Below are positions 62,798-64,000 of a DNA stretch of 64,000 nucleotides, piece after piece (the first letter of the stretch is position 1; every line of letters starts with the position of its first letter). The DNA comes from Saprospiraceae bacterium (GTDB lineage Bacteria; Bacteroidota; Bacteroidia; Chitinophagales; Saprospiraceae): positions 62,001 to 126,000 of the forward strand of contig JALHOZ010000006.1 of NCBI GenBank assembly GCA_022842725.1. Direction: 5' to 3'. The position numbers were made by a program, and so were the translations under genes. The notes beneath the pieces are model-generated. The model was given only the letters and a program-made list of their open reading frames with translations. It was not told where the DNA came from and made no database searches.

Positions 62798-64000
62798 TTA
62801 CCGCAGCAGGGTCAACGTACCCCGGTATTTTACAACCTGATTATTAGATAAAAGGAGATCACAAATGACCACATAAACACCTTCTTCAGCCAAAGTGCCC
62901 CGAAAGGTACCGTCCCAGCCATCCAAAAAGGAGCCCGTAGATATGTTATATCTGACAAACATCGGCGTGGCCCACTTATCATAGATTTCAATGGATAAAA
63001 TCTTTTCAATTCCTTTTCTTTCCGGTATGTAAAAATATCGGTTTTGCTCCTGAACAGCATTGGGTGTGATAATATTAGGGATTCCATCAAATATTTTTTC
63101 ATTTACCGTCACAAATATCTGATGTTCAAAAACACACCTTCCATCTCCCCCTTCAAGTAAAATCTTATAAATTGACGTTCTTTCCGGCAAAATACCGTAA
63201 GGAAAAATACAATCTGAAGAACACAATACGATACCATTTTCAAACAAAGTAACGACGTAACCTCTGTCTGACCATGATTCAAAGTCAAATTGCAGGACAA
63301 ATGAATCCCCAAGTAAAAGTGTGGTGTCAACCGGTAAATCAATCGACAGGTCATCTGCGGACAGAATAGTAAACAACGTATCTGTAGTACATCCCATATT
63401 ATCTGTCACAGCAAGCAAATAGTCGCCTGATGATAAATTGTCAATGGAAAAAACATTGCCCAAAGGCACGTTATTTAAACTTACCTGAAATGGTTCGACA
63501 CCCTGAAGGTTTCCGATTTCAATTGCCCCGAAAGGATATTCAAAACAAACAGGTTGTCGAAGATCAAAGGGAATGGAATCAAAATCACCCGGCAATTCCA
63601 CAACCTCATAGGTTAACTGATTTACACAACCATTTTGGTTATTGGTAAGATTGAGACTGAACAAGCCAGGATTTCGAATGTTTACGGATGGAAGCGTCGG
63701 ATCTGTAAGCAATTGGTCGACATTTCCGGTCCAAAGATATGTAAAATCACTGTTTTGTAAAGAATCCGGGATAAACAACAGAACTTCTCTTTGGTCACAA
63801 AGGATATTACCTTCCTGTTGGATGTCAATTTCCGGCTTAAGGGTATCGGCAGCAACCAAAACGGACACCGTATCAAAACAATTATTATTATCCCGGACAA
63901 TCAATGTATGTAAGCCAGCCTCATTACTTTCAGATATATTTGATTCCGTAACTATTCCCGAAGGACTCAACCACGTGTATTGTACATTTCCTGCAGGCGA
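62798..64000 (-). CDS. 3' part of a T9SS type B (gliding motility-associated C-terminal domain) surface protein
   Basis: The frame is open to the window edge on the 5' side, so about 400 C-terminal residues are seen. They consist of Ig/SprB-like repeats (for example VCFEYPFGAIEIGNLQGVEPFQVSLN and GNVDQLLTDPTLPSVNIRN), ending in the CHU_C domain: PNIITPNAVQEQNRYFYIP, LSIEIYDKWATPMF, SFLDGWDGTFRG and EEGVYVVICDLLL. This is the type B T9SS signal, used by SprB-like adhesins and attached to the surface through PorP/SprF partners. It is partial. Confidence 0.88.
   Translation of the reverse strand, partial: SPAGNVQYTWLSPSGIVTESNISESNEAGLHTLIVRDNNNCFDTVSVLVAADTLKPEIDIQQEGNILCDQREVLLFIPDSLQNSDFTYLWTGNVDQLLTDPTLPSVNIRNPGLFSLNLTNNQNGCVNQLTYEVVELPGDFDSIPFDLRQPVCFEYPFGAIEIGNLQGVEPFQVSLNNVPLGNVFSIDNLSSGDYLLAVTDNMGCTTDTLFTILSADDLSIDLPVDTTLLLGDSFVLQFDFESWSDRGYVVTLFENGIVLCSSDCIFPYGILPERTSIYKILLEGGDGRCVFEHQIFVTVNEKIFDGIPNIITPNAVQEQNRYFYIPERKGIEKILSIEIYDKWATPMFVRYNISTGSFLDGWDGTFRGTLAEEGVYVVICDLLLSNNQVVKYRGTLTLLR

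Overview
The window is chromosomal DNA from a member of the Bacteroidota, most likely the Saprospiria or a related gliding, type IX secretion (T9SS) lineage. This rests on three T9SS cargo proteins with type A or type B C-terminal sorting domains, a PorP/SprF plus PorE-like OmpA pair, Bacteroidota families (PUR/DUF3276, DUF2480, DUF5683, WbqC, DUF6495-like, DUF6427-like), AT-rich DNA without Shine-Dalgarno sites, and about twenty copies of the Bacteroidota housekeeping promoter (TTG, about 19 nt, TAnnTTTG) directly in front of genes. There is no prophage, transposon, CRISPR array or rRNA. The only RNA gene recognised is an initiator tRNA-Met.

Layout. 0-5 kb: queD, then a lactamase-fold hydrolase, parA, parB and DUF5683 run head to tail and meet a convergent glycosyltransferase. 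5-11 kb: pfkA-cutA, a leftward cobalamin adenosyltransferase/DUF4442/NadR-like kinase group, and small conserved genes. 11-19.5 kb: a 1469-residue secreted metalloprotease with SprB-like repeats, a family 2 glycosyltransferase, a WbqC protein and a bacterial dynamin. 19.5-24.5 kb (leftward): a TlpA-like lipoprotein, a PUR protein, and an operon of an outer-membrane barrel, a glycosyltransferase and a RibBX-type riboflavin enzyme. 24.6-32.5 kb: an MlaE/MlaF transporter pair, a large secreted protein, and the PorP/SprF-PorE pair. 32.5-39 kb: lytic transglycosylase, DUF2480, ScpB, small envelope proteins, acyl-CoA dehydrogenase, site-2 protease and a CBS protein. 39-41.8 kb: a TPR/zinc-ribbon protein with a KTSC-like lipoprotein, then the tRNA. 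42-45.8 kb: a tight four-gene ECF sigma operon. 45.8-54.4 kb: MATE exporter, oligopeptidase B-type peptidase, a CcoI-like copper ATPase, an atypical pyruvate kinase, and a barnase/barstar pair. 54.5-64 kb: groES-groEL, a di-haem peroxidase and lipoprotein, an operon of two alpha/beta hydrolases, lycopene cyclase and DUF2461, and the 3' part of a T9SS type B surface protein cut by the window end.

The most useful second looks are: a RibBX whose GTP cyclohydrolase II half has lost all three zinc cysteines; an FNR/CRP-like palindrome placed about 42 bp before the predicted start of the solitary copper-ATPase gene; the ECF sigma operon whose last gene joins an inner-membrane anchor to a predicted outer-membrane barrel; the secreted barnase/barstar pair; the atypical pyruvate kinase; and the TPR/KTSC pair. 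I found no large, clearly undescribed defence or mobile system. Most of the window is core genome.
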